From positions 369,753-433,752 of the forward strand of contig NZ_LWDV01000009.1 in assembly GCF_001693735.1 (NCBI RefSeq): a stretch of 64,000 bases of DNA. The letters run 5' to 3'. The translations under genes were made by a program, and so were the position numbers. Shown here piece by piece: positions 44,063-51,537 of this stretch (within the stretch, counting starts at the first letter, position 1; each line of letters begins with the position of its first letter). Below the pieces are notes generated by a model. The model saw only the letters and a program-made list of their open reading frames with translations, had not been told where the DNA came from and did not search any database. Source of the DNA: Orenia metallireducens (lineage in GTDB: Bacteria > Bacillota > Halanaerobiia > Halobacteroidales > Halobacteroidaceae).

Positions 44063-44109
44063 AATAAGAAAGTGGTAGATAGCTATTAGCTATCTACCAC
44101 TTTCTTATT
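44063..44109. repeat. Near-perfect 47-base palindrome
   Basis: Arms of 23 bases (44063-44085 and 44087-44109) are fully complementary around one central base. As RNA it would form a long hairpin ending in a T-containing arm. It could terminate transcripts from the foldase gene or the convergent relics, or be a remnant of a miniature element. Confidence 0.8.
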
Positions 44110-44249
44110 GGTGGAGTAAATACTTTTAAAATGATAAATTGAGAAGAAATTTAGAGTTGCTAGCTTTATCTTGTGATGATAATTTGATTATAACACTAAT
44201 GTGTGATGAAATTGTGAAGAGTTAGAGTATTTTAGAAAAATAATCTAAT

Positions 44250-44456
44250 TTAAGCTTTAATCACTATATAATCTCCACACCTTAATTCCACTATATCTGC
44301 TTTCATAGCTTTGGCTATGTCGGTAGTCAATTCTTGCTGTTCATTCTTATCTTTAGCTAAGAGAGTTAAAACCCCTCCAGTTAATATTCGTTCTTTATCT
44401 AGAGTAATATAGGCTAAGATTTGATAATTGGGTTACATACTTGCTTCTCTACCCAT
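44250..44456 (-). pseudogene. YIEGIA capping-subunit-like gene with early stop
   Basis: From ATG 44456 (after GGGAGGAAATAAAG) the frame has a TAA at codon 8, then stays open to 44250. The downstream text reads ILAYITLDKERILTGGV and VELRCGDYIVIKA, the pattern of the small capping-complex subunit of the YIEGIA proteins of spore formers. A single nonsense change seems to have killed it. Family call is tentative. Confidence 0.45.
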
Positions 44457-44458
44457 CT

Positions 44459-44893
44459 TTATTTCCTCCCAACCAGGTTAGTCTTCATTACAGCATGGCT
44501 CTTTTTAACATTCTCTAATAATGGTGTCTGTTTGATTGCTTCGATTAAAGCATCAGTATCTTTAATGATAGGGACTAAAGAGATAATTACGTTGATACTC
44601 TTTTCTTGTAAAGTGATAACGCTTTACTCCTAAGGCGTCAGTAGCTTCAAAGAGTATAGCTTGGCGTTGACCAAAGTTATCCAAGGTTATTCTAAAATGA
44701 TCTTCCTTGGGGTAGATAACTGCTGCTATTCCCTCTTTCTGATACATTTGGCGAGCATTTTCCTACCCAAAAAGTTAGAGATATAGATATCATCTACATA
44801 TAGTTCCGATTCTCTTACTTCCACTTTTCCCTTCTTTACCTCTGCTATATCTCCAACGGTCTTACCTTTAGAGAATCTTGTTAGAATAAACAT
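44459..44893 (-). pseudogene. Decayed YIEGIA-like gene, C-terminal part
   Basis: Fragments in at least two frames: RFSKGKTVGDIAEVKKGKVE, GIAAVIYPKEDHFRITLDNF, then ALIEAIKQTPLLENVKKSHA ending at TAA 44459-44461, whose position overlaps the next gene's ribosome site as in a normal operon. No start region exists, so the 5' part is lost. Probably the C-terminal part of the partner of the capping-subunit gene. Identification by pattern, moderate at best. Confidence 0.35.
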
Positions 44894-45017
44894 TGTATTT
44901 GAATTTATTTAACCTTAGTCTGGCTGAGTAACTTATAATTTATTCTAAGTCATTGGTGAGTAGATAGATAAGTTTTTGACCTTATTTGATTATATCTGTA
45001 TTATTCTTCAAAAAATA

Positions 45018-45091
45018 TTGACATTCATTTATATGGATGATATTATAACGTTAGATAATGAAAATGATTTTCATTATCTAACGTTATAATA
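45018..45091 (+). promoter_or_regulatory. Flavodoxin promoter with Fur-like palindrome
   Basis: TTGACA at 45018, 17-base spacer and TATTAT at 45041. A 51-base palindrome at 45041-45091 has perfect 24-base arms around TGA and contains GATAATGAAAAT..., close to the Fur consensus GATAATGATAATCATTATC. It covers the -10, so iron-loaded Fur would block transcription. It is much longer than a usual Fur box. Confidence 0.8.
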
Positions 45092-45176
45092 CTACATATC
45101 AATAGTACTGGCATATGGCGATTAGCACAGTACAGAGTATCAAATAAAATAAAGAATTCAAGAGGAGAGATGAATT

Positions 45177-45605
45177 GTGGAGAAAGCAATTATTGTTTAT
45201 GGGTCAACTATGGGGAATACAGAACAACTAGCAACTAAGGTAGAAGAGATATTAAGTGATAATTATGAAACTACTATTGAAAATGTTAATGATGTAAATG
45301 TAGAGGTGTTGAAGTGTTTTGATTTAATTGTATTTGGTTCATCGACTTGGGGAGCAGGGGAGCTACAGGATGATTTTTATGATTTTTATGATAATTTAGA
45401 TCAGGTTGATTTATCAGCCAAGAGAGCTGCGGTCTTTGGACCAGGGGATACAGCTTATGGGGATATGTTCTGCCAGGCGGTGGATATGTTAGAAGAGAAG
45501 TTAGAGCAAAGAGGAGCTGAACTTATTCAAGCAGGCTTTAAATGGGATGGAGAGATAACAGCTGAAGCGGAAACTTCAATTAAAGAATGGGCTATGGCAC
45601 TTTAA
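45177..45605 (+). CDS. Flavodoxin
   Basis: 142 residues. The FMN phosphate loop GSTMGNTEQLA near 9-19, the GSSTWGAGELQDDF loop near 55-68 and GPGDTAYGDMFC near 89-100 are all typical. Flavodoxin replaces ferredoxin as electron carrier when iron is short. GTG at 45177 after GGAGAGATGAATT. First gene of an iron-controlled pair with DUF3793. Confidence 0.92.
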   Translation: MEKAIIVYGSTMGNTEQLATKVEEILSDNYETTIENVNDVNVEVLKCFDLIVFGSSTWGAGELQDDFYDFYDNLDQVDLSAKRAAVFGPGDTAYGDMFCQAVDMLEEKLEQRGAELIQAGFKWDGEITAEAETSIKEWAMAL

Positions 45606-45634
45606 GGTTTAGTTGAGTAATTAGGGGGGTATCT

Positions 45635-46216
45635 ATGATGAGATTGAATAAAGGTTGTAAGGTTGATTTTAGAGATTGTATCACATGTATATTAAAGAAT
45701 ATTGGAGCGACGATCATGGGGGTAAAACCTGCTGAATTAAGAAATATTAGATTCAATAACTCTGAGATTTGGGATAGGTGTAAGAGTACAATTTTAGCCT
45801 ATGATCAAATTGAAATGATAGAGTTAAATAAAAAGGATAATCGTAAGCAGGTGCTGTTTTATCATGAAGCTGCTTTAGACCAACAGTTACGTAAGGCAGA
45901 GGTTCTAAAATTTTTAAAGAAGCATGGATATCCCCAAAAGTATAATTTGAAGTCATATTTAAATTGTCTTGTTAAGAGGTTAAGAAGTAATGATTTCCCC
46001 CATGAAATTGGTCTCTTCTTTGGATATCCACTTAAGGATGTCTTAGGATTTATGGGATACTCTGATTTAGAGGTCACATATAGCAAAGAATGGAAGATTT
46101 ATGGGGACAAAGCTATCTCCTTATTGCAACAAAAGCGGTTTGAGTTGGCTAGAGAATATTTTAATAAGAGGATAGATAAAATAAAAGAGATTGAGCAACT
46201 ACATAATGTGATATAG
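45635..46216 (+). CDS. DUF3793 protein
   Basis: 193 residues. Cysteine-bearing N-terminus (CITC near 15-18) and the HEIGLFFGYPLKDVLGFMGY motif near 124-143 are diagnostic of DUF3793. In Clostridia this family is often encoded beside flavodoxin under Fur control, as here. Function unproven, probably iron- or heme-related. TAGGGGGGTATCT precedes the ATG. Confidence 0.85.
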   Translation: MMRLNKGCKVDFRDCITCILKNIGATIMGVKPAELRNIRFNNSEIWDRCKSTILAYDQIEMIELNKKDNRKQVLFYHEAALDQQLRKAEVLKFLKKHGYPQKYNLKSYLNCLVKRLRSNDFPHEIGLFFGYPLKDVLGFMGYSDLEVTYSKEWKIYGDKAISLLQQKRFELAREYFNKRIDKIKEIEQLHNVI

Positions 46217-46218
46217 AC

Positions 46219-46264
46219 TAAAAGCCAAAGGCTCTAATATTAATATTAGAGCCTTTGGCTTTTA
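46219..46264. terminator. Terminator palindrome after DUF3793
   Basis: A perfect 46-base palindrome (two 23-base arms, no loop) with A- and T-rich ends. Ends the flavodoxin operon; works in either direction. Confidence 0.8.
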
Positions 46265-46307
46265 ATATAGATGCCTAACCTTAAATTATTTTGAAATTTT
46301 AAGGAAT

Positions 46308-46351
46308 CTTGATACTTTCTTAATACTTTCTTAATATTTACCCCATATAAT
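46308..46351 (+). promoter_or_regulatory. Response-regulator-type promoter of Spy-like gene
   Basis: Three direct repeats CTTGAT (46308), CTTAAT (46319) and CTTAAT (46330) with an exact 11-base period lie over the -35 zone of a TATAAT at 46346-46351. This is the usual layout for OmpR/PhoB-family activators that bind direct repeats. No response regulator gene is present in the window. Confidence 0.55.
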
Positions 46352-46440
46352 ATGATTACAGAGTAAGAAGAAGTACAAAAAAGTAAATATTTTGTTTCTA
46401 AGCTTTAGATACTCATAAAAATATAAGGAGGAGATAAATA

Positions 46441-46950
46441 ATGAGAAAGATTTTAAGTTTTGTTTTAGCAATGACATTGGTATTAGGAGTTTCAGTTTAT
46501 GCTTTTGCCCATGGAGGAGGGAATGGATTTGCTCAAGACCCTAGAATTAATCACAGAAATAATAATTTCCGTGATGAGTTGAACTTCTCTAATCAACAAA
46601 AGGATCAGATAGAAGAGCTACAAGATAAATACCATGATCAAATGGATGATTTAATGGATGATATGAGGGATAAAAGTAGAGACTTAAGGGATTTATATTT
46701 TGATAAGGGTGCTAAAGATGATATCTTAAAATTGCAAGCAGAGGTCAATCAATTAAGAGATAAGATGGCTATGTTAATGGCAGAGATGAAGCTAGAAATA
46801 AGAGATATCTTAACTGCTGAGCAGTTGGAACTTATGGAAGAGCATGGAATGATGGGTTTTGGTATGATGCATGGAAGAGGATTTGGAGGAAATATGGGTG
46901 GCATGATGGGCGGTCACATGATGCATGGTAATAGAATGATGGGATGGTAA
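46441..46950 (+). CDS. Spy/CpxP-like extracytoplasmic protein, Met/His-rich tail
   Basis: 169 residues. Signal peptide 1-23 (AFA cleavage). A helical Spy-like core (about 45-135) has the LxxQQxxQIxxLQ pattern, LNFSNQQKDQIEELQDKYHD. The end is rich in Met, His and Gly (about 137-169), likely to bind Cu(I) or similar metals. GGAGGAGATAAATA precedes the ATG. It opens the metal/envelope region and resembles the gene at 47951. Role: chaperone or metal buffer outside the membrane. Confidence 0.75.
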   Translation: MRKILSFVLAMTLVLGVSVYAFAHGGGNGFAQDPRINHRNNNFRDELNFSNQQKDQIEELQDKYHDQMDDLMDDMRDKSRDLRDLYFDKGAKDDILKLQAEVNQLRDKMAMLMAEMKLEIRDILTAEQLELMEEHGMMGFGMMHGRGFGGNMGGMMGGHMMHGNRMMGW

Positions 46951-47157
46951 TATAGTTAAGAGTTAAAAGTGAAGAATTAATAATTATAGCTGGATAATAC
47001 CCATTAGTAGAAAAATTGAGATAATATAATTATTAAGTCTAAGTTTAAGTTTGAGTCTAAGCAACTTCTAAAACCAGTCTTTTAATGGTTGTCTTAAACT
47101 CAAGCTTAATCTCAATATCCATGTTGGGGTTAATTATTATAAAGGAGTTGATTGCCT

Positions 47158-47403
47158 ATGATGCATGGCTGGGGGTATGGTATGAGAGGATTTTTTGGAG
47201 GTGGAATACTAATGATGGGATTATTTTGGATAGTAATAATTATTGCAGTAATCTATTTTATAAGAAATTCTGATCAATCTAGAGATGAAAATTCGCCAAG
47301 AAGAGTTAAAGAAAATCCTATTGAAATTGCTAGAGAACGCTATGCTAACGGAGAAATAAGTAAAGAGGAATTTCAAGAGATTAAAGAGGAGTTAAGAAAA
47401 TAG
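47158..47403 (+). CDS. SHOCT-domain membrane protein
   Basis: 82 residues. Met/His/Gly-rich start (MMHGWGYGMRG), one membrane helix (about 18-40), and a C-terminal SHOCT motif, ARERYANGEISKEEFQEIKE. ATG at 47158 lies 10 bases after AAAGGAG. Small SHOCT proteins often sit near copper genes. A paralogue follows at 47579. Confidence 0.8.
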   Translation: MMHGWGYGMRGFFGGGILMMGLFWIVIIIAVIYFIRNSDQSRDENSPRRVKENPIEIARERYANGEISKEEFQEIKEELRK

Positions 47404-47578
47404 ATTTAAATTTTGATTAACAGACTAATCAAAGCTGCTTTGTTAACTGAAATTTATCTTTGCTAAAAATTAAGTTTAGTGTTATATTTATAATTGAAAT
47501 TATTTTTTTATGCTAAAACCTAGTAATGTGATATGAATATAATTATTTATACTAGTAATAAACAAGGAGGTAAATCTA

Positions 47579-47815
47579 ATGTGGTCAGATCTTTGTTCAG
47601 GATTATATAGTTATGGTTTTAATGGTTGGCAATCTATAGGAATAATGTTATTACATTTAGGAGTTTTTGGAGGGATGATCTATCTTATAATTCGGATGTT
47701 AATTCCAAAATCTAAAAGAGAAGATAGTGCTATGGCTCTATTAAAGGAGCAATTTGCTAAGGGGTTAATTAGTAAAGAGGAGTTTAGAGAAAGAAAAGAG
47801 GTATTAAAGAATTAA
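47579..47815 (+). CDS. SHOCT-domain membrane protein, paralogue
   Basis: 78 residues. One membrane helix near 20-42 and a C-terminal SHOCT motif, LKEQFAKGLISKEEFRERKE. Unlike its neighbour at 47158, its start lacks Met/His enrichment. AAGGAGGTAAATCT precedes the ATG. Confidence 0.8.
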   Translation: MWSDLCSGLYSYGFNGWQSIGIMLLHLGVFGGMIYLIIRMLIPKSKREDSAMALLKEQFAKGLISKEEFRERKEVLKN

Positions 47816-47829
47816 ATTATTTTTTAACC

Positions 47830-47856
47830 ATACAATACCCTACGGGTGTATTGTAT
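47830..47856 (+). terminator. Terminator after SHOCT genes
   Basis: ATACAATACCC/GGGTGTATTGTAT stem with a 3-base loop, one G-T pair. T-run weak. Confidence 0.65.
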
Positions 47857-47950
47857 AAATGTAATAAGGAGGTGATGGTTAGAGATAAAATTTAGCTTAG
47901 TCTATTAACTATTTTAATCTATTCATTAAATATCTAAGAGGATGATAATT

Positions 47951-48628
47951 ATGAAAAAATTATTAAGTTTAGCTTTTATTATGGGACTGTTATTAACAGT
48001 TACACCTTTGGCTTTAGCTCATGGTGGGCGAGGTGCTAGTCAGCAGGGTAGTTTAGAATTATCAAAAGAAATGCTAGAGAAGGTTAGTGATTTGCAGGCA
48101 GAGTATTATGAAAAGGTTGATGAGGTTCAAGACCAGTTAAGGGTTAAGAATAGAGAATTAAATAAATTGTATACTGATAAAGAGGCTAAGGATAAAGATA
48201 TTATCAAGTTAAGAAAAGAGATTAAGAAGTTAGATAATAAGATTTTTGATTTAAGGACTGCAAAGTATTTAGAATTAAGAAAAATAGTTCCAGTTGAGCA
48301 ATTAGCTGCTATTACAAAGAAGATGCACGGTAATGGTCAAGGAATGATGAATGGCAATATGATGGGTATGATGAAAAATATGCACGGTAATGGTCAAGGA
48401 ATGATGAATGGCAATATGATGGGCATGATGGAGAAGATGCATGGTAATGGTCAAGAAATAATGAGTGGTAATATGATGGATATGATGAAGAAGATGTGTG
48501 GTGATGGTCAAGGCACGATGGGTGGCAATATGAAAAATGAAGGTCATGGTCATAGTATAACTGAAGATAATAATATGACTGATCATACTGTAAAAGAAGA
48601 AAATAAGAATGATAAAATGAGCAATTAA
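47951..48628 (+). CDS. Spy-like protein with Met/His/Asn/Gly tandem repeats
   Basis: 225 residues. Signal peptide 1-23 (LALA), a Spy-like helical core (about 30-118) as in the gene at 46441, then four 19-residue repeats like KMHGNGQGMMNGNMMGMM, the fourth with Cys for His. It ends with a His/Asn-rich polar tail. The repeats offer many Met sulfurs for Cu(I). ATG at 47951 follows AGAGGATGATAATT. Likely an extracytoplasmic copper buffer or chaperone. Confidence 0.75.
   Translation: MKKLLSLAFIMGLLLTVTPLALAHGGRGASQQGSLELSKEMLEKVSDLQAEYYEKVDEVQDQLRVKNRELNKLYTDKEAKDKDIIKLRKEIKKLDNKIFDLRTAKYLELRKIVPVEQLAAITKKMHGNGQGMMNGNMMGMMKNMHGNGQGMMNGNMMGMMEKMHGNGQEIMSGNMMDMMKKMCGDGQGTMGGNMKNEGHGHSITEDNNMTDHTVKEENKNDKMSN
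48317..48544 (+). repeat. Four tandem 57-bp repeats within Spy-like gene
   Basis: Units start at 48317, 48374, 48431 and 48488. The first two are almost identical, the last is the most diverged. Being in frame (57 = 3 x 19), changes in copy number would alter metal-binding capacity without breaking the gene. Confidence 0.85.
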
Positions 48629-48629
48629 T

Positions 48630-48660
48630 AAATAAGAGTGGTAACTCCACTCTTATTTCC
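48630..48660 (+). terminator. Terminator after second Spy-like gene
   Basis: AAATAAGAGTGG/CCACTCTTATTT stem with a short TAACT loop. Confidence 0.75.
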
Positions 48661-48708
48661 AGTCTTTAATAATAAAAAGGTTTTTTAAGTAAATAAGGAG
48701 TTGATAAA

Positions 48709-50046
48709 GTGAAGAAATTTAAAGTGTCTATATTAATTTTATTAGCTTTAATATTATTCAGTTCAAATATTGCAATGGCTAGTGAAGATTTTGATCCTCA
48801 AAAATGGAGTCGTAGTTCCAGTGGTGAAGGGGTTTGGATTGATGCAGTTTTTAATCCTAATCAAGTAGATGATGATACTATTAAGTTTCAAGTTTATTTA
48901 ACTACTCATAGTGGCAATTTATTAGATTTAGATTTTAATCAGATTCTTGAAGTAAAAACTAATTTAGGAGAAGTAAGCTCAAATGATATTGAATGGAAAT
49001 GGGAAAGAAAGTCTAGTCACCATCCAGCAGGTATAATTAAGGTTAATAATAAGAATAAGAAACTATTTAATATTTCAACTAAGTTTATAGAAGTAACTTT
49101 TGTTGATATTAGAGATGTTAAACATACTTTAAAGTGGAAATTAAAAATTAAAAATAATGGGAATTATGCTTATATTGCTAATGCTAGTAGTGGTACTGTA
49201 TCAGTAGTAGATACTAAAAAACATCAAGTCATTAAGACAATTAAGGTTGCTAGTCAGGCTTCTCATGGTTTGGCTGTGGATACCTTACATAATCAACTTT
49301 ATATAGGTGATTATAAGGATGGAAATTTATATGTCTTCTCTTTACCTGAGGGCAAATTAATTAAGAAGATGTATGTAGGTAGCCCTGTTCATGGCATAGA
49401 TATTAGTCCTGATAATAAATACTTATATTTAGCTGGAGGAAGTAAGGGTGGTAGTGGTGATGTTTTAGTAGTTGATACAGAGTATAATCGAGTAGTTAAA
49501 AAGATTATTACTAATGGAGCAGGTCATATTAATTTTAGTCCTGATGGTAAATATGCTTATGTCAGCAATGTAGATCATGATGAGATTACAGTAATTAATA
49601 CAATAACTCAAGAGGTTGAAAATAAAGTCAAGGTTGGCGATGGTCCTAATGAAGCAATTCCTTCTTTAGATAACAGATACCTTTATACAGCTAATTTTAA
49701 TGGAGGTACTATGACTGTAGTTGAGACTGGAACTTGGGAGACTAAATTGACTAAAAAAATAGATGAGGGAACCCATGGAATTATTATCTCACCTGATGGT
49801 AAGTATATCTGGTTGACTAATCGAGGAAGTAACACAATTACTATTGTAAATATGAATAATTATAAAGTAGTTAAAGAATTAAGAATCAATGGGCATGCGA
49901 ATCATCTCTCAATGAGTCCAACAGGAGATTTTGTTTACATTAGTGATGTAAGAGATAATCAAGTAGTGGTCTTTGATACTAAAAACTTTACTAAGATAAG
50001 TGAGTTTAATGTTGGTAATGAACCTCATGAAATCGTCTTTAATTAA
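48709..50046 (+). CDS. Secreted YVTN-type beta-propeller protein
   Basis: 445 residues. Signal peptide 1-24. An N-terminal beta domain (about 25-145) is followed by seven or so YVTN-like blades from residue 150, including YAYIANASSGTVSVVDT and ISPDGKYIWLTNRGSNTITI. Such propellers are often surface or metal-associated proteins; no catalytic residue is clear. GTG at 48709 after AAGGAGTTGATAAA. It stands between metal-binding proteins and the YHS protein. Confidence 0.8.
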   Translation: MKKFKVSILILLALILFSSNIAMASEDFDPQKWSRSSSGEGVWIDAVFNPNQVDDDTIKFQVYLTTHSGNLLDLDFNQILEVKTNLGEVSSNDIEWKWERKSSHHPAGIIKVNNKNKKLFNISTKFIEVTFVDIRDVKHTLKWKLKIKNNGNYAYIANASSGTVSVVDTKKHQVIKTIKVASQASHGLAVDTLHNQLYIGDYKDGNLYVFSLPEGKLIKKMYVGSPVHGIDISPDNKYLYLAGGSKGGSGDVLVVDTEYNRVVKKIITNGAGHINFSPDGKYAYVSNVDHDEITVINTITQEVENKVKVGDGPNEAIPSLDNRYLYTANFNGGTMTVVETGTWETKLTKKIDEGTHGIIISPDGKYIWLTNRGSNTITIVNMNNYKVVKELRINGHANHLSMSPTGDFVYISDVRDNQVVVFDTKNFTKISEFNVGNEPHEIVFN

Positions 50047-50194
50047 TTAGTGTGAGTTGTCAGTGTGAGTGTGAGTAGACCTTTACAAAGATTATGGAAG
50101 ATTAGCATGATTTTAAATTTTTAATCTCTATATCTTGGTCTTTACTCATACTAATTTCTCATATTGACACTGTATATAAAGGAGGTTGAAGTTT
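50047..50194. other. Intergenic imperfect inverted repeat
   Basis: AGTGTGAG-rich sequence at 50049-50085 pairs loosely with the CTCATACTAATTTCTCATAT stretch near 50145-50164. Similar word-based inverted repeats flank other genes here. No gene. Confidence 0.35.
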
Positions 50195-50512
50195 GTGGGA
50201 ACAATAGGATATATAATCTTTTTTGGATTAATGTTTTGGATGATGCGTAAAGGTGGAGGATGTTGTGGTGGAGGCCATAGTAGCCATAGTTCTACCAAAG
50301 AGCATAATCATGATCAGCATATTAATAGTAGTACAGAAAGTAATAACAGCAAAGTAATAGAGATGGTTCACGACCCTATTTGTGGGATGCATATTGAGAA
50401 GAATAATGCAGTTACTAGAGTGGTTAGTGGCAAGAAGTATTATTTCTGTAGTGAAAATTGTGCTAAAGATTTTATCAAGGTTTATACTTATAAACCACAG
50501 GATAGTGCTTGA
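50195..50512 (+). CDS. YHS-domain protein with Cys/His-rich linker
   Basis: About 105 residues. One membrane helix (2-18), then GGGCCGGGH and a His/Ser-rich linker (about 20-52), and a YHS domain from about 60: VHDPICGMHI and YYFCSENCAKDF. YHS domains bind metals, often copper. GTG at 50195 lies 9 bases after GGAGG. It is just upstream of the Lgt-like gene and copA. Confidence 0.8.
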   Translation: MGTIGYIIFFGLMFWMMRKGGGCCGGGHSSHSSTKEHNHDQHINSSTESNNSKVIEMVHDPICGMHIEKNNAVTRVVSGKKYYFCSENCAKDFIKVYTYKPQDSA

Positions 50513-50563
50513 TTTTAGATAAAGATATATAATTAAAAATTAATCATAGTAAGGGGAGAGAAG

Positions 50564-51397
50564 ATGCAGACAATATTATTTAGATTAGGTCCCTTTTCTA
50601 TCAGTCTTTTTGGAACATTTATTGCTTTAGGGATAGCAGCAGGCTTTTATATTTTAAATTTAGAGGCTAAAAGAGAGCAATTAGATCAAGATGAAGTCTT
50701 TAATTTAGCACTTTATAGCATTGTAGCAGCTATAATCGGGGCAAGACTTTATTATCTATTAGTCTTTAATCCTGCTTATTATTTGAAGAATCCAAGTGAA
50801 ATTATTATGATTCAACAAGGTGGTTTATCAATTCAAGGAGGCTTAATAGGAGCAATCTTAGTAGCCTGGTTTTATGTAAAGAAGAAGAAGTTGAATTTTT
50901 GGAAGCTAGCTGATGCCTTTGCTCCAGCAATAATCTTAGGGCAGGCAATAGGTCGGATTGGTTGTGATGTTTTTGGAGTAGCTATGAAGAAGGCATACCC
51001 TTGGGGGGTTAAAATAGGTCAACAAATTCTTCATCCTGCTCAAGCCTATGAAATCATTTTAAATTATATTCTTTTTGCAATACTATGGAATCTTCGTGAT
51101 AAAGTCAAGTATCATGGACAGCTATTTTTATGGTATATTATCGGCTTTTCTATTAATCGAGGCATTGTGGAGTTTTTTAGAAGCAATCCCTTAGTCTTTA
51201 AGCCCTTTACTGTAGCCCATCTGACCAGTTTGGTAATAGTTTTAGTTGCTGGGATAATTATGTCTTTAATTAAGGATAAAATAAAGAATAGACCTATAGA
51301 AGCAAAAGCTATATCTTTAAAAGTAAAATTAAGAGATAATCTAATAATCTTAGTGGCGACGGCTTTTTCTCTTCTAACCTATTATAGCTTTTACTAA
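50564..51397 (+). CDS. Divergent Lgt-family protein (diacylglyceryl transferase paralogue)
   Basis: 277 residues with about seven membrane helices and the Lgt framework: GARLYYLLV, GGLSIQGGLIG, GRIG and RGIVEFFRSN. Canonical Lgt has His in the HGGLIG motif and Asn after GRIG; here these are Gln91 and Cys134, so the usual active site is changed. It may modify other substrates or be inactive. ATG at 50564 after AAGGGGAGAGAAG. Location between YHS and copA genes suggests a link to metal handling; the housekeeping Lgt is presumably elsewhere. Confidence 0.75.
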   Translation: MQTILFRLGPFSISLFGTFIALGIAAGFYILNLEAKREQLDQDEVFNLALYSIVAAIIGARLYYLLVFNPAYYLKNPSEIIMIQQGGLSIQGGLIGAILVAWFYVKKKKLNFWKLADAFAPAIILGQAIGRIGCDVFGVAMKKAYPWGVKIGQQILHPAQAYEIILNYILFAILWNLRDKVKYHGQLFLWYIIGFSINRGIVEFFRSNPLVFKPFTVAHLTSLVIVLVAGIIMSLIKDKIKNRPIEAKAISLKVKLRDNLIILVATAFSLLTYYSFY

Positions 51398-51425
51398 AAA
51401 CATCTTAATAATTTGCTAAAATTTC

Positions 51426-51492
51426 TTGACAAATCCATTCTTAAATAATATACTTTAATTCATTAATACCTATAGGGGGTATAGGTATTAAT
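51426..51492 (+). promoter_or_regulatory. copA promoter with CsoR-type operator
   Basis: TTGACA at 51426, 17-base spacer, TATACT at 51449. A perfect inverted repeat of 13-base arms ATTAATACCTATA around GGGGG lies at 51462-51492. The core TACCTATAGGGGGTATAGGT fits CsoR operators, which have G-rich centres. The CsoR gene is at 58713. Confidence 0.8.
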
Positions 51493-51537
51493 GAAAGTGA
51501 TGTAAAATGATAAGAATAAATTTAAGGAGGGATAGAT

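Noticed and set aside
44421-44633. 70-residue plus-strand reading frame
   Set aside because: It is antisense to the decayed YIEGIA-like unit and has no ribosome site.
48317-48544. CRISPR-like array
   Set aside because: The repeats are contiguous, in frame and translated; there are no spacers.
48302-48650. Two His/Ser/Tyr-rich minus-strand reading frames with repeats
   Set aside because: They are reverse readings of the 57-bp repeats in the Spy-like gene and lack ribosome sites.
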